Assembly: GCA_905208975.1 (NCBI GenBank)
Contig: CAJLRE010000041.1
Coordinates: forward strand, 1 to 15,949
Reading direction: 5' to 3'
DNA length: 15,949 nucleotides
Source of the DNA: an uncultured Collinsella sp.
Lineage (GTDB): Bacteria; Actinomycetota; Coriobacteriia; Coriobacteriales; Coriobacteriaceae
How positions within the stretch are numbered: the first letter of the stretch is position 1; every line of letters begins with the position of its first letter. Below the pieces are notes generated by a model. It had not been told where the DNA came from. It was given only the letters and a program-made list of their open reading frames with translations, and ran no database searches. A program made the translations under genes and the position numbers. Below are positions 1 to 6,612 of the stretch, in pieces.

Positions 1-937
1 CATCGTTCTCGCCCAGGTGATCGAGCATCATCGCAGCAGAGAGGATCTCGGCCGTGGGGTTGGCGATATCCTGGCCAGCGATATCGGGCGCGGAGCCATG
101 CGTTGCCTCGAAGATGGCGCAGTCGGCACCGATGTTGGAGCCGGGGGCCATACCCAGACCACCCACCAGGCCGGCGCACAGGTCGCTCACGATGTCGCCG
201 TACAGGTTGGGCAGCACCAAGACATCGAAGTCGTTGGGGTTTTGGACCAGGCCCATGCAGGTGGCGTCGACGATCTTGTCGTTGAACTCGATATCGGGAT
301 AGTTGGCGGCCACCTCGCGCGCAACGCGCAGGAACAGGCCATCGGTCGCCTTCATAATGTTGGCCTTGTGCACGGCCGTCACCTTTTTGCGGCCACAGCG
401 GCGGGCATACTCAAAGGCATACTCCACAATGCGGCGGCTCTTGGCGATAGAGATCGGCTTGATCGAGATCGCGGAATCGGCGGCGAAGGTCTTTTGGCCC
501 GAACGCTCGACGAGCTGCGAGAGCTCCTCGACCTCGGCAGCGCCCTCATCGAACTCGATACCGGCGTAGAGGTCCTCGGTGTTCTCGCGCACGATAACCA
601 GGTCGACGTCGCGGAAACGCGAGCCGTCGCCCGGCTGCGACAGGCAGGGGCGCACGCAGGCGTACAGGTCAAAGTGCTTGCGCAGGGCCACGTTGACGCT
701 GCGGAAACCCGTGCCGACCGGCGTGGTGATGGGGCCCTTGATGGCAACCTTGGTCTCGGCGACCGCATCGAGCACGTGCTGGGGCAGCGGCGTACCAAAC
801 TCGTCCATGACGCCGGCACCGGCCTCCTGGACGTTCCAATTAATCTGGACACCGGCAGCCTCGGCCACGCGGCGCATGGCCTGCGTAATCTCGGGACCGA
901 TACCGTCACCGGGAATCAGGACTACATCGTGCGCCAT
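1..937 (-). CDS. icd: Isocitrate dehydrogenase, probably NAD-dependent (partial, C-terminus off window)
   Basis: It oxidatively decarboxylates isocitrate to 2-oxoglutarate in the TCA branch that feeds glutamate synthesis; cytoplasmic. The visible 312 residues open with VLIPGDGIGPE (residues 6-16), the start of the isocitrate/isopropylmalate dehydrogenase fold. Substrate residues follow: the GFRSVNVALRK loop (78-88, with the Ser-x-Asn of isocitrate enzymes), RENTEDLYAGIEF (117-129), the catalytic HKANIMK lysine (K191) and the metal-binding NLYGDIVSD (244-252). The cofactor loop HGSAPDIAGQD (280-290) has Asp-Ile where NADP enzymes of the E. coli type have Lys-Tyr, so NAD is inferred. The ATG lies 6 bases after the preceding stop and its ribosome site GAGGAG overlaps the end of that gene, suggesting translational coupling. 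Roughly the last 50 residues are missing. A 3-isopropylmalate or homoisocitrate enzyme is less likely because of the Ser-Asn loop. Confidence 0.9.
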   Translation of the reverse strand, partial: MAHDVVLIPGDGIGPEITQAMRRVAEAAGVQINWNVQEAGAGVMDEFGTPLPQHVLDAVAETKVAIKGPITTPVGTGFRSVNVALRKHFDLYACVRPCLSQPGDGSRFRDVDLVIVRENTEDLYAGIEFDEGAAEVEELSQLVERSGQKTFAADSAISIKPISIAKSRRIVEYAFEYARRCGRKKVTAVHKANIMKATDGLFLRVAREVAANYPDIEFNDKIVDATCMGLVQNPNDFDVLVLPNLYGDIVSDLCAGLVGGLGMAPGSNIGADCAIFEATHGSAPDIAGQDIANPTAEILSAAMMLDHLGEND

Positions 938-943
938 AATCTG

Positions 944-1642
944 TTACTCCTCGTCTTCGGCGGCCTCAGATTTTTTAACGCTAGCACGCTTCTTCTTTTT
1001 GGAGAGATCCAGGCCAAAACGTTTAACAAGCATTTCGCAAATCTCGCTCGAACGGGCCTTGAGATAGCTGCCCTTACCGTTCTCGGCATCGAACTTAAGG
1101 CGCAGCGCAAGCTTCTCGGCAACCTCGGCGTCGATCTCGCCCTGGCAAAACTCGTACAGGCAACCGAGCATGTCGCGATACTCAAGGTCGCCGTGGTAGC
1201 ACTGGATGGCCTCGTCCAGGATGGGCCAAGCCTCGCGCGAACGCTCGACGCTCGTGGCACCCCACACGCACAGCAGGCGGAAGGCGGCATAGCGCAGCGT
1301 GGAGGAAATCTCGTCGAACAGCGCGGTCTCGGCGCCCTCAAAGGCATCGCCCAGCTGCTCGGGGCAGGTGGTGGCGAGCGCCGTCAGGGCATCGAGGGCC
1401 TCCCAGCGGGTCTGCGCCTCGGGGCGGTCGAGCGCCTCGATCAGCGCGGGCACGCAGGGCACGACGCGCTGCGGATCGCGCTCGGCAAGCAGATGCAGCA
1501 CGCGGGCGGCAAACTGGCGGATGCGGCGCGTGGGGCAGCCGAGCTCCTGGACCAGGCGATCGACGGCGTTCTCGTTCTCCTCTGCCAGCTGGAGCTGTGC
1601 CAGCTCCTCGTCGGTGAGCTGTTCGTCTTTGTTTTCTGCCAT
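944..1642 (-). CDS. HEAT/ARM-like alpha-helical repeat protein of unknown function
   Basis: I do not recognise a named family. The 232-residue product starts with an acidic segment (1-30). A run of amphipathic helices follows (about 38-165) with HEAT-like spacing, for example RQFAARVLHLLAERDP (42-57), VPALIEALDRPEAQTRWEAL (64-83) and STLRYAAFRLLCVWG (114-128). A Lys-rich stretch (KKKKR, 215-219) and an acidic end close the protein. There are no membrane segments or signal peptide, so a cytoplasmic scaffold or binding protein is inferred. The ATG has AGAGGT a few bases upstream. It sits 15 bases after the membrane-protein gene and 6 bases before icd, so the three are almost certainly co-transcribed. 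Homologues next to icd would be the best clue to its role. Confidence 0.8.
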   Translation of the reverse strand: MAENKDEQLTDEELAQLQLAEENENAVDRLVQELGCPTRRIRQFAARVLHLLAERDPQRVVPCVPALIEALDRPEAQTRWEALDALTALATTCPEQLGDAFEGAETALFDEISSTLRYAAFRLLCVWGATSVERSREAWPILDEAIQCYHGDLEYRDMLGCLYEFCQGEIDAEVAEKLALRLKFDAENGKGSYLKARSSEICEMLVKRFGLDLSKKKKRASVKKSEAAEDEE

Positions 1643-1657
1643 AGTTACCTCTTCTTA

Positions 1658-2086
1658 CTATTTCTTAGCGTGCTTGCCAGCACCCTTGCTGTCATCGGTG
1701 ACCGAGATGAGCTGTCGGTCGGCCGCGCCATTGCGACGTGCGCGGCGGCGCTCCTCGGCGTCGCCCGCGTCGGCGGCGGCGCGATGAGCCTTGTTGACGT
1801 TAAAGACCTCGTCGTGCTTGCGCCACGGACCGACGGACTCGCCAAAGCTCATCTTAAGGCCTGCGATAAAGCCGCCGAGCCAGCCGATCGGCGCAAACTG
1901 CACCAGCGGGAACAGCGAGAACACCCAGGTCAGCAGGACGACTGCCGCCGCTCCTGCAAAGTTGGCGATCCAGTAGTCGCGCTTGGTGATGACGCGCTTT
2001 TCGCACGCCCACTGGCCGCACAAAAAGCCGATGTAGATCGCAAAGAGAAAGAGCACCAGCGCAAGCACCACGAACGTCCAGCTCAT
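1658..2086 (-). CDS. Small integral membrane protein with charged cytoplasmic tail, unknown function
   Basis: A 142-residue protein with hydrophobic segments at about residues 3-25 and 39-60 and a third, weaker one at 63-77. A hydrophilic, Arg/Lys/Ala-rich tail follows (about 85-142, including EERRRARR at 111-118). It has no recognisable catalytic motif. The start chosen is the ATG giving MSWTFVV, because GGGGAG lies at good distance before it and it begins 5 bases after the upstream stop. The longer open frame would add 12 residues that overlap the end of the upstream gene. Its position between the dehydrogenase and the HEAT-like gene, with short gaps on both sides, places it in the same operon. 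A role in anchoring or assembling something encoded by the operon is possible, but nothing in the sequence shows this. Confidence 0.75.
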   Translation of the reverse strand: MSWTFVVLALVLFLFAIYIGFLCGQWACEKRVITKRDYWIANFAGAAAVVLLTWVFSLFPLVQFAPIGWLGGFIAGLKMSFGESVGPWRKHDEVFNVNKAHRAAADAGDAEERRRARRNGAADRQLISVTDDSKGAGKHAKK

Positions 2087-2091
2087 GGGCG

Positions 2092-3171
2092 CTACTCCCC
2101 GTGATGGTGGCCGCAGCAGCACTCGTGGCCGTCGTCATGGCCGTGGCCGCCGCAGCACTCGTGGTCCTCGCCGTGATGGTGACCGCAACCGCACTCGTGG
2201 TCGTCGCCATGCTCGCCGCAACCGCAGCCCTCCTCGTGGGCACCATGCTCCTCGGGGCGATACTGCGACCAGTCCAGTCCAGCGGCGATGGCGTCGGCCT
2301 CCTCCTTGTAGAGGACCGTGATGGCCTGGGTGCCCAGCTTGGCGCCACCGATGGCGTCGAGCATGTCGTAGAGCGTAAAGGCCACGTCGGCGCCGGGCAG
2401 CGCAAGCTCGCGGTCGTCGGCGTAGGCAAGCGCCAAGCGCAGGTCCTTAATGAAGTGCTCGACCATAAAGCCGGGCTTGTAGTCGCCGTCGAGCGCCTTG
2501 GGCGCCAGGCTCTCCATGGCGCCGGACTTGCCGGTGCCGCCCAGGATCATCTGACGGGTCTTCTCCAGATCGAGGCCGCTCAGCTCGGCAAATGCCATGG
2601 CGTCTGCCATGCCGACCATGCAGGCGCCCAGCGACACCTGGTTGGCGAGCTTGGCAGCCTGGCCCTTGCCGGCGCCGTCGAAGCAGCAGATGTTGGCCGC
2701 GAAGGTGGCAAGGATGTCGCGGACCGGCGCGATGTCGTTCTCGGTGGCGCCCACGATAGCCGTAAGCGTGCCGGCGATAGCACCCGACTCGCCGCCGGTG
2801 ACGGGGCAGTCAAACGCCATGCGGCCGGAAACCTGAGCGGCCTCGGCAATGTCGCGCGCCAGCTCGGGCGAGCTCGTGGTGAGGTCGATCAGGACCGCGC
2901 CGGGCTTAGTGCAGGCGAGCAGGCCGTCGCCCGCCAGGTAGAGCTCCTCGACCTCGGAGGGATAGCCCACCATGGTAAAGACGACATCGGCGTTCGCCAC
3001 GGCATCGGCCGGCGTATCGGCCCAGGCGGCACCGCGCTCGATTAGCGCGGCGGCCTTGGACTTGGTGCGGTTGTTGACCGTGACAGGATAGCCAGCATCC
3101 AGGATGTGGCCGGCGATGGGGGCACCCATGATTCCGGTGCCGATGAATGCGACGGAGAGCTTGTTTGCCAT
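2092..3171 (-). CDS. NAD(P)-dependent beta-hydroxyacid dehydrogenase with His/Cys-rich C-terminal tail
   Basis: It belongs to the 3-hydroxyisobutyrate / tartronate-semialdehyde (2-hydroxy-3-oxopropionate) reductase family, which interconverts beta-hydroxyacids and their semialdehydes. The Rossmann domain begins with FIGTGIMG (residues 9-16). The substrate loop is DCPVTGGESGA (121-131). The catalytic lysine and adjacent Asn are in KLAN (174-177), and KDL (242-244) is the conserved C-domain motif. The family core ends near residue 300. The last 51 residues contain 14 His and 9 Cys and are built of three 12-residue repeats (324-335, 336-347, 348-359), with a decayed unit at 312-323. This looks like a metal-binding tail and is not part of the usual enzyme. 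AAAGGAAAGG precedes the ATG. It heads the tight operon ending in icd; the 98-base gap from degV holds no clear promoter. The exact substrate cannot be read from sequence. Confidence 0.88.
   Translation of the reverse strand: MANKLSVAFIGTGIMGAPIAGHILDAGYPVTVNNRTKSKAAALIERGAAWADTPADAVANADVVFTMVGYPSEVEELYLAGDGLLACTKPGAVLIDLTTSSPELARDIAEAAQVSGRMAFDCPVTGGESGAIAGTLTAIVGATENDIAPVRDILATFAANICCFDGAGKGQAAKLANQVSLGACMVGMADAMAFAELSGLDLEKTRQMILGGTGKSGAMESLAPKALDGDYKPGFMVEHFIKDLRLALAYADDRELALPGADVAFTLYDMLDAIGGAKLGTQAITVLYKEEADAIAAGLDWSQYRPEEHGAHEEGCGCGEHGDDHECGCGHHHGEDHECCGGHGHDDGHECCCGHHHGE
2095..2202 (-). repeat. Three 36-bp coding repeats making the His/Cys tail
   Basis: Three adjacent 36-base units (2202-2167, 2166-2131, 2130-2095 read on the minus strand) encode DHECGCGHHHGE, DHECCGGHGHDD and GHECCCGHHHGE. 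The units agree at most positions in protein and in DNA, so they probably arose by tandem duplication. The array ends exactly at the stop codon of the dehydrogenase gene. Confidence 0.85.
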
Positions 3172-3269
3172 GAAACCTTTCCTTTTGGGTTGGGTGTTAT
3201 TACCAAGTTGAATACTCAGCGCCAGCGCTTGGGCAGTGAGTTGGGATCGATTACGGCCGCGTTACTTGC

Positions 3270-4223
3270 CTACTGGCCGCGCACGCGACGCGCGATGCGG
3301 TCGGAAAGCGAGGCTTTCTCGGCGCGATTCTTGCCCCAAAACGCGCAGGCCACCATGCCGGGGCCCACGTGCGAGCCGATGGTGGGGCCCACGGAGCTGC
3401 GAATGATCGTGACGTCGGCGCAGCCCTCCTCCTTGCGGACGGCGGCCTCGAGCCAGTCACCATCCTTCTCGGCATCGGCAGTCATAATGGCGATGGGCAT
3501 GGTGCGATCGGGCACGTAGTTCTCACGGAACGACTTGAGGATGGACTTGAGCGCCTTCTTGCGGCCGCGGTTGACGCCGATCAGCGACAGCGAGCCGGCC
3601 AGGTCGTAGGAGAGCTCGGGCTTGACATCGAGCTTTGCCGTGAGTTGCGCCGCCGCGGGCGGAATGCGGCCGCCGGCAGCCAGCGCGTCAAAGCTCTCGA
3701 GCGTAAAGTAGCCGTGGACGTAGGTCTTGGCCTCGTTTGCCCAGTCGACCAGCTGCTTGGCGGTGAGTCCCGCCGAGCGTTGGCGGACGGCCTCGAGCGC
3801 CAAGAGCTCGCCGGTCGCACAGGGCAGAGCGTTGTCGACCACGTAGAGCTCAAAATTGGGATACTCGGCGCGCACGGCATCTGCCGCCTGGCACGCGGAG
3901 TTGTAGCTCGACGACAGCGCCGAGGTAAAGCACAGGTAGACCGTAGGCGTACCCTCTTTGGCGCACTCGGTAAAGAACTCGATATAGCGACCGAGCGACA
4001 CAGCCGAGGTAGACACGCGAGCGCCGGCACGCATGCGGTCGTAGAACTCCTTAGGGCTGATGCTCGACCAGATATCGTCCGTGCGCTCCTCGCCATCGAT
4101 GATAAAGGGGAAGCCCAAGATATCGACATCGAGGTTCGCGGCGACCTCGGGGCTAAAGTCGCAGCAGGTATCGACGACGATGCGGCAGCGGTCTGAATGG
4201 CCGGTAGATGCAGCCTTGTCCAT
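3270..4223 (-). CDS. DegV family protein (fatty-acid-binding, FakB type)
   Basis: DegV/FakB proteins bind a fatty acid and present it to the kinase FakA, which makes acyl-phosphate for phospholipid synthesis; cytoplasmic. The 317-residue product has the family's usual length. It shows IVVDTCCDFS near the N-terminus (15-24), the STSAV loop (71-75) and FTSALSSSYNSA (99-110), which line the fatty-acid pocket, plus a C-terminal SHVGPGMVACAFWG segment. No fakA kinase gene is in the window, so the partner must be elsewhere. The ATG is preferred over the TTG just before it because AAGGAG is about 8 bases upstream of the ATG. It starts about 18 bases after the U-tract of the hpf terminator, so it may depend on read-through from hpf. 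Which fatty acid is bound cannot be told from sequence. Confidence 0.88.
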   Translation of the reverse strand: MDKAASTGHSDRCRIVVDTCCDFSPEVAANLDVDILGFPFIIDGEERTDDIWSSISPKEFYDRMRAGARVSTSAVSLGRYIEFFTECAKEGTPTVYLCFTSALSSSYNSACQAADAVRAEYPNFELYVVDNALPCATGELLALEAVRQRSAGLTAKQLVDWANEAKTYVHGYFTLESFDALAAGGRIPPAAAQLTAKLDVKPELSYDLAGSLSLIGVNRGRKKALKSILKSFRENYVPDRTMPIAIMTADAEKDGDWLEAAVRKEEGCADVTIIRSSVGPTIGSHVGPGMVACAFWGKNRAEKASLSDRIARRVRGQ

Positions 4224-4241
4224 CAAAGCGACTCCTTACGT

Positions 4242-4274
4242 AAAAAAGGCGGCCATCCGCATGGGATGACCGCC
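4242..4274 (-). terminator. Rho-independent terminator after hpf
   Basis: Read on the minus strand, an 11-bp stem (4264-4274 with 4248-4258, one mismatch) and a 5-base loop are followed directly by six T (4247-4242). It lies 29 bases after the hpf stop. It ends only a few bases before the degV ribosome-binding site. Confidence 0.8.
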
Positions 4275-4277
4275 GGC

Positions 4278-4299
4278 CGTTAACTCATGCAAGTTAACG
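4278..4299. repeat. Short inverted repeat between hpf and its terminator
   Basis: CGTTAACT (4278-4285) and AGTTAACG (4292-4299) are perfect 8-base arms around a 6-base spacer. It could extend the 3' structure of the hpf mRNA or be a protein-binding dyad. The sequence alone does not decide. Confidence 0.45.
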
Positions 4300-4303
4300 T
4301 ATT

Positions 4304-4888
4304 TTACTCGTCAAGTGTTTCGATGCGGGGCTTGATGATGCCATATCCACCATTCTTACGGTGATACACCACATTGATGAGGCCAGTCGTCGCGTTCTCG
4401 AACACGTAGAAGTCATGGCCGAGCAGATCGGTCTGCACCAGCGCCTGCTCCTCAGTCATCGGGGTGACATCGATGACCTTCTCGCGGACGAGCAGGTCGT
4501 CCTCCTCCTCGGGCAGCAGCAGGTCGGCCAGATCGTCAACGCGCTCGACCGGCGCAACATCCGCGGCGCTGGCACCGCCCTGGCGGTTGTCCACGACCTT
4601 GGTCTTGAACTTACGCAGCTGGCGGGTGACCTTATCGGCGGAGAGGTCGATGGCGGCGTACATATCTGCACCGTGCTCGGCAACGCGAATCACCGAACCG
4701 CGGGCGCGAACCGTAACCTCGACGATTGCCGGGTTGGGGTTCGAGGGGTTCTTCTCATAGCGAAGTACAACGTCGACCGTCATGGGCTCGATATCGAAAA
4801 CCTTGAGCGCCTCGCCGATCTTCTCATCCACATGCGCACGCAGAGCATCGGTTACCGTCGTCTTGCGTCCAGAAACCTTGATATCCAT
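4304..4888 (-). CDS. hpf: Ribosome hibernation promoting factor, long form (HPF/RaiA)
   Basis: Long-form HPF binds the decoding region of the 30S subunit and uses its C-terminal domain to pair two ribosomes into inactive 100S dimers in slow growth. The 194-residue protein has the N-terminal S30AE domain (1-100, starting MDIKVSGRKTTVTDALRAHV and including the basic helix KVTRQLRKFKTKV). An acidic linker follows (about 105-132), then the dimerisation domain (about 133-188, with GHDFYVFENATTGLINVVYHR and NGGYGIIKP). The ATG at 4888 is chosen because it begins the conserved domain and has GGAG upstream; an in-frame extension to 4948 adds 20 residues unlike the family. It is transcribed toward its own terminator. 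I see no convincing promoter hexamers in its upstream region. Confidence 0.93.
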   Translation of the reverse strand: MDIKVSGRKTTVTDALRAHVDEKIGEALKVFDIEPMTVDVVLRYEKNPSNPNPAIVEVTVRARGSVIRVAEHGADMYAAIDLSADKVTRQLRKFKTKVVDNRQGGASAADVAPVERVDDLADLLLPEEEDDLLVREKVIDVTPMTEEQALVQTDLLGHDFYVFENATTGLINVVYHRKNGGYGIIKPRIETLDE

Positions 4889-5205
4889 ACGTGGCTCCAA
4901 TCTGCCTCGGGGACTTACTGTACTGGCTATGTACCCATTGCCGTGCATTTAATCACGCGGATTCCCAAAGACCCGAATAACGATTGCTTGATACCGCATA
5001 CCGAAGTCTCGCACTTTTCTGTGGCAAAGTGCGCTATAGGAGGGAGCCGGCGACTTTGTATTTGGTCCCGAAAATTGGCTTTGACCTGCTGGTTTTATAG
5101 AGATGAAAAAGCCGGGCTCCCCTATTGGGGAAGCCCGGCAGTGCGTGTTGAAACCGTGAAGAGGCATCTCTCCTAGCGCATAGGAGACGCCACCCCTAGC
5201 AATAA
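4889..5205. other. Non-coding interval between hpf and the solute-binding lipoprotein gene
   Basis: This 317-base gap holds the upstream region of hpf and the terminator of the gene to its right (5106-5139). It also has a perfect 8-base inverted repeat, CGCACTTT / AAAGTGCG, at 5010-5017 and 5026-5033, and a 7-base hairpin, TCTCCTA / TAGGAGA, at 5169-5187. I see no gene in it. The 5010-5033 dyad lies about 120 bases before the hpf start and could be a regulator site. Confidence 0.6.
5106..5139 (-). terminator. Rho-independent terminator after the solute-binding lipoprotein gene
   Basis: On the minus strand a long GC stem (5139-5127 with 5122-5111, one bulged A, 4-base loop) is followed by TTTTT (5110-5106). 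It lies 67 bases after the stop codon at 5206. Confidence 0.85.
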
Positions 5206-6231
5206 CTAGCTATTAAGCTTGTTAATGTCGTCGTCGGTGATGGTGTCTTCCTGGCTGGACGATTTGTCTTCGGAGGGTGCGGTCTCATTGTTGGAATCGG
5301 AGGATTCGCTGCCGGAGGATGTGGTCTCGCTGGACTCAGAGTCGCCCGGCTGCACGTTAGCGCCCGAAACCGTCTTAGTGGTGAGGTCGTAGGGCATCGT
5401 GCCGTACCAGACGCAGTGGACCGCCTCGAGCGTGCCGTCGGCCGTAATACCGTCGAGGGCATCGCTCACGGCACGACACAGTTCGTCATTGGACGAAAGG
5501 CCTGCAACACCAAGCGTCGAGGGCGCCTCGAGCGCACCGACATAGGAGATCTCGCTCATCAGGCGCGCAAGGTAACCGCCAGCCGTGGAGTCGCAGATCA
5601 CATAGTCGACCTCGCCGGACTCGAGCGCCTCAAAGCACTCGTTGATGTTGGAGTAAGTCTTTTGGTTGGCGGTGATGCTCTGCTTAGCAAGCGCCTCCTG
5701 CGAGGCCGAGGACATCTGGATACCCAGAGTAGACGTGTTAAGGGTATCGGTGGAAACGCTCAGCGACCCACCATCGCTGGTTTTACCGAACACGGAAGCG
5801 GCATCGTACAGGCAGGTGCCGAGCGAGCTAACGTCCCCATCCGTGGAGTTGATCTCGCCGATAAAGATATCAGCCTTTTTGTCACCGAGCGCGGAACCTG
5901 CCGAGGACGCATCGACAAAGGCGACCTTAAGGCCCATGCGGCTTGCGAGGGCGCGGGCAGCGTCGACTGCATACCCCGTGAGCTCGCCGTCAGCGCCCTG
6001 CATGGCCTGCGGCGCATCGGAGGTATCGAGGGCAACCGTCAGGGTACCGGGGGTGACCAGGGCATCATCCGACACCGCGGGCGTGACGGTCTCGTACTCG
6101 ATCTGGTCGATCGTGGGAGTCGTGAACGTAGACAGCGGGTTGAACGCGCATCCGCTCAGGCCCAAAACGGCGATGACCGCTGCGGTCCCAGCACCTAACC
6201 GAGCCGCGTGCATCAAGCTGCCCCTCACCAT
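5206..6231 (-). CDS. Solute-binding lipoprotein, amino-acid ABC transporter type (SBP family 3)
   Basis: Family-3 solute-binding proteins capture amino acids or similar polar solutes outside the membrane for an ABC importer. With the ATG at 6231 the protein has 341 residues: a signal peptide with lipobox LSGC (Cys28 is the predicted lipidated residue), a short linker, then the binding fold at about 64-277. That fold shows TLTVALDT, GELTGYAVDAARALASRMGL, KKADIFIGEI, ALESGEVDYVICD and a late DALDGITADGTLEAV. A Ser/Glu/Asp-rich tail (288-341) is unusual and probably disordered. ATG 6213 has an even better site (GAGGGG) and would leave a shorter signal, so the start is uncertain by 18 bases. The frame stays open upstream to 6612, but codon use there is unlike the gene. 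No permease or ATPase gene is adjacent, so it is an orphan binding protein or a sensor. Confidence 0.85.
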   Translation of the reverse strand: MVRGSLMHAARLGAGTAAVIAVLGLSGCAFNPLSTFTTPTIDQIEYETVTPAVSDDALVTPGTLTVALDTSDAPQAMQGADGELTGYAVDAARALASRMGLKVAFVDASSAGSALGDKKADIFIGEINSTDGDVSSLGTCLYDAASVFGKTSDGGSLSVSTDTLNTSTLGIQMSSASQEALAKQSITANQKTYSNINECFEALESGEVDYVICDSTAGGYLARLMSEISYVGALEAPSTLGVAGLSSNDELCRAVSDALDGITADGTLEAVHCVWYGTMPYDLTTKTVSGANVQPGDSESSETTSSGSESSDSNNETAPSEDKSSSQEDTITDDDINKLNS

Positions 6232-6556
6232 GTCCACTACCCTGCCTTCTGTGTCGTATACGATCCGTGCGTTGCGCGGAATATCAGGTTGTTCCCACCA
6301 GCTGACCTGGTATTTGACCCCACACTTGCGCACCGGGGTGTTTGCTCGGGAGGCCGCAGCCACCTTCACGACTGGCCCGCTCGCCCGCGAGGCGGTATTG
6401 CCCCAAAGAAAGTAGAACGGACGGTGCGGCTTACATCTAGGACGCGCCATGATCGCGCCGCGCGCACGCGGTCGCTTACGTGGATCCCTTTGACCGCGTC
6501 TGTCTTGGACTAGGACGGGCATTTCGTCCGTCCGCAACCACAGCCTGGTAGGAACG
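6232..6556 (-). promoter_or_regulatory. Long 5' leader of the solute-binding lipoprotein mRNA
   Basis: From the expected transcription start near 6556 to the ATG there are about 325 bases. On the minus strand they can fold at least two stems: GGACGG / CCGTCC around a 9-base loop (about 6514-6534), and ACGCGGTC / GACCGCGT around an 18-base loop just downstream. It does not match a riboswitch class I know by eye. It is also an open frame in phase with the gene, but with many non-preferred codons. Confidence 0.45.
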
Positions 6557-6562
6557 TAGCGC

Positions 6563-6591
6563 ATTATAGCTAAGTTCAAGCTAAAGTTTAA
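6563..6591 (-). promoter_or_regulatory. Sigma-70-type promoter for the solute-binding lipoprotein gene
   Basis: On the minus strand, TTAAAC (-35; 6591-6586) and a perfect TATAAT (-10; 6568-6563) are separated by 17 bases. The region is notably A/T-rich against its surroundings. It is the best promoter match in the window. Confidence 0.75.
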
Positions 6592-6612
6592 GGTTAGGGG
6601 CGTCATTCGCAT

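Noticed and set aside
17..2104. 695-codon plus-strand open frame
   Set aside because: It is antisense to icd, the HEAT-like gene and the membrane protein gene. It arises from third-position G/C bias, and its translation is low-complexity with no family motif.
2101..3045. 314-codon plus-strand open frame with hydrophobic start
   Set aside because: Antisense to the dehydrogenase; the Ala/Val-rich start is the reverse reading of the His/Cys repeats.
6232..6612. 127-codon in-frame extension of the lipoprotein
   Set aside because: It would bury the signal peptide and lipobox, overlaps the promoter, and its codons are not those preferred in neighbouring genes. Kept only as an alternative in the findings.
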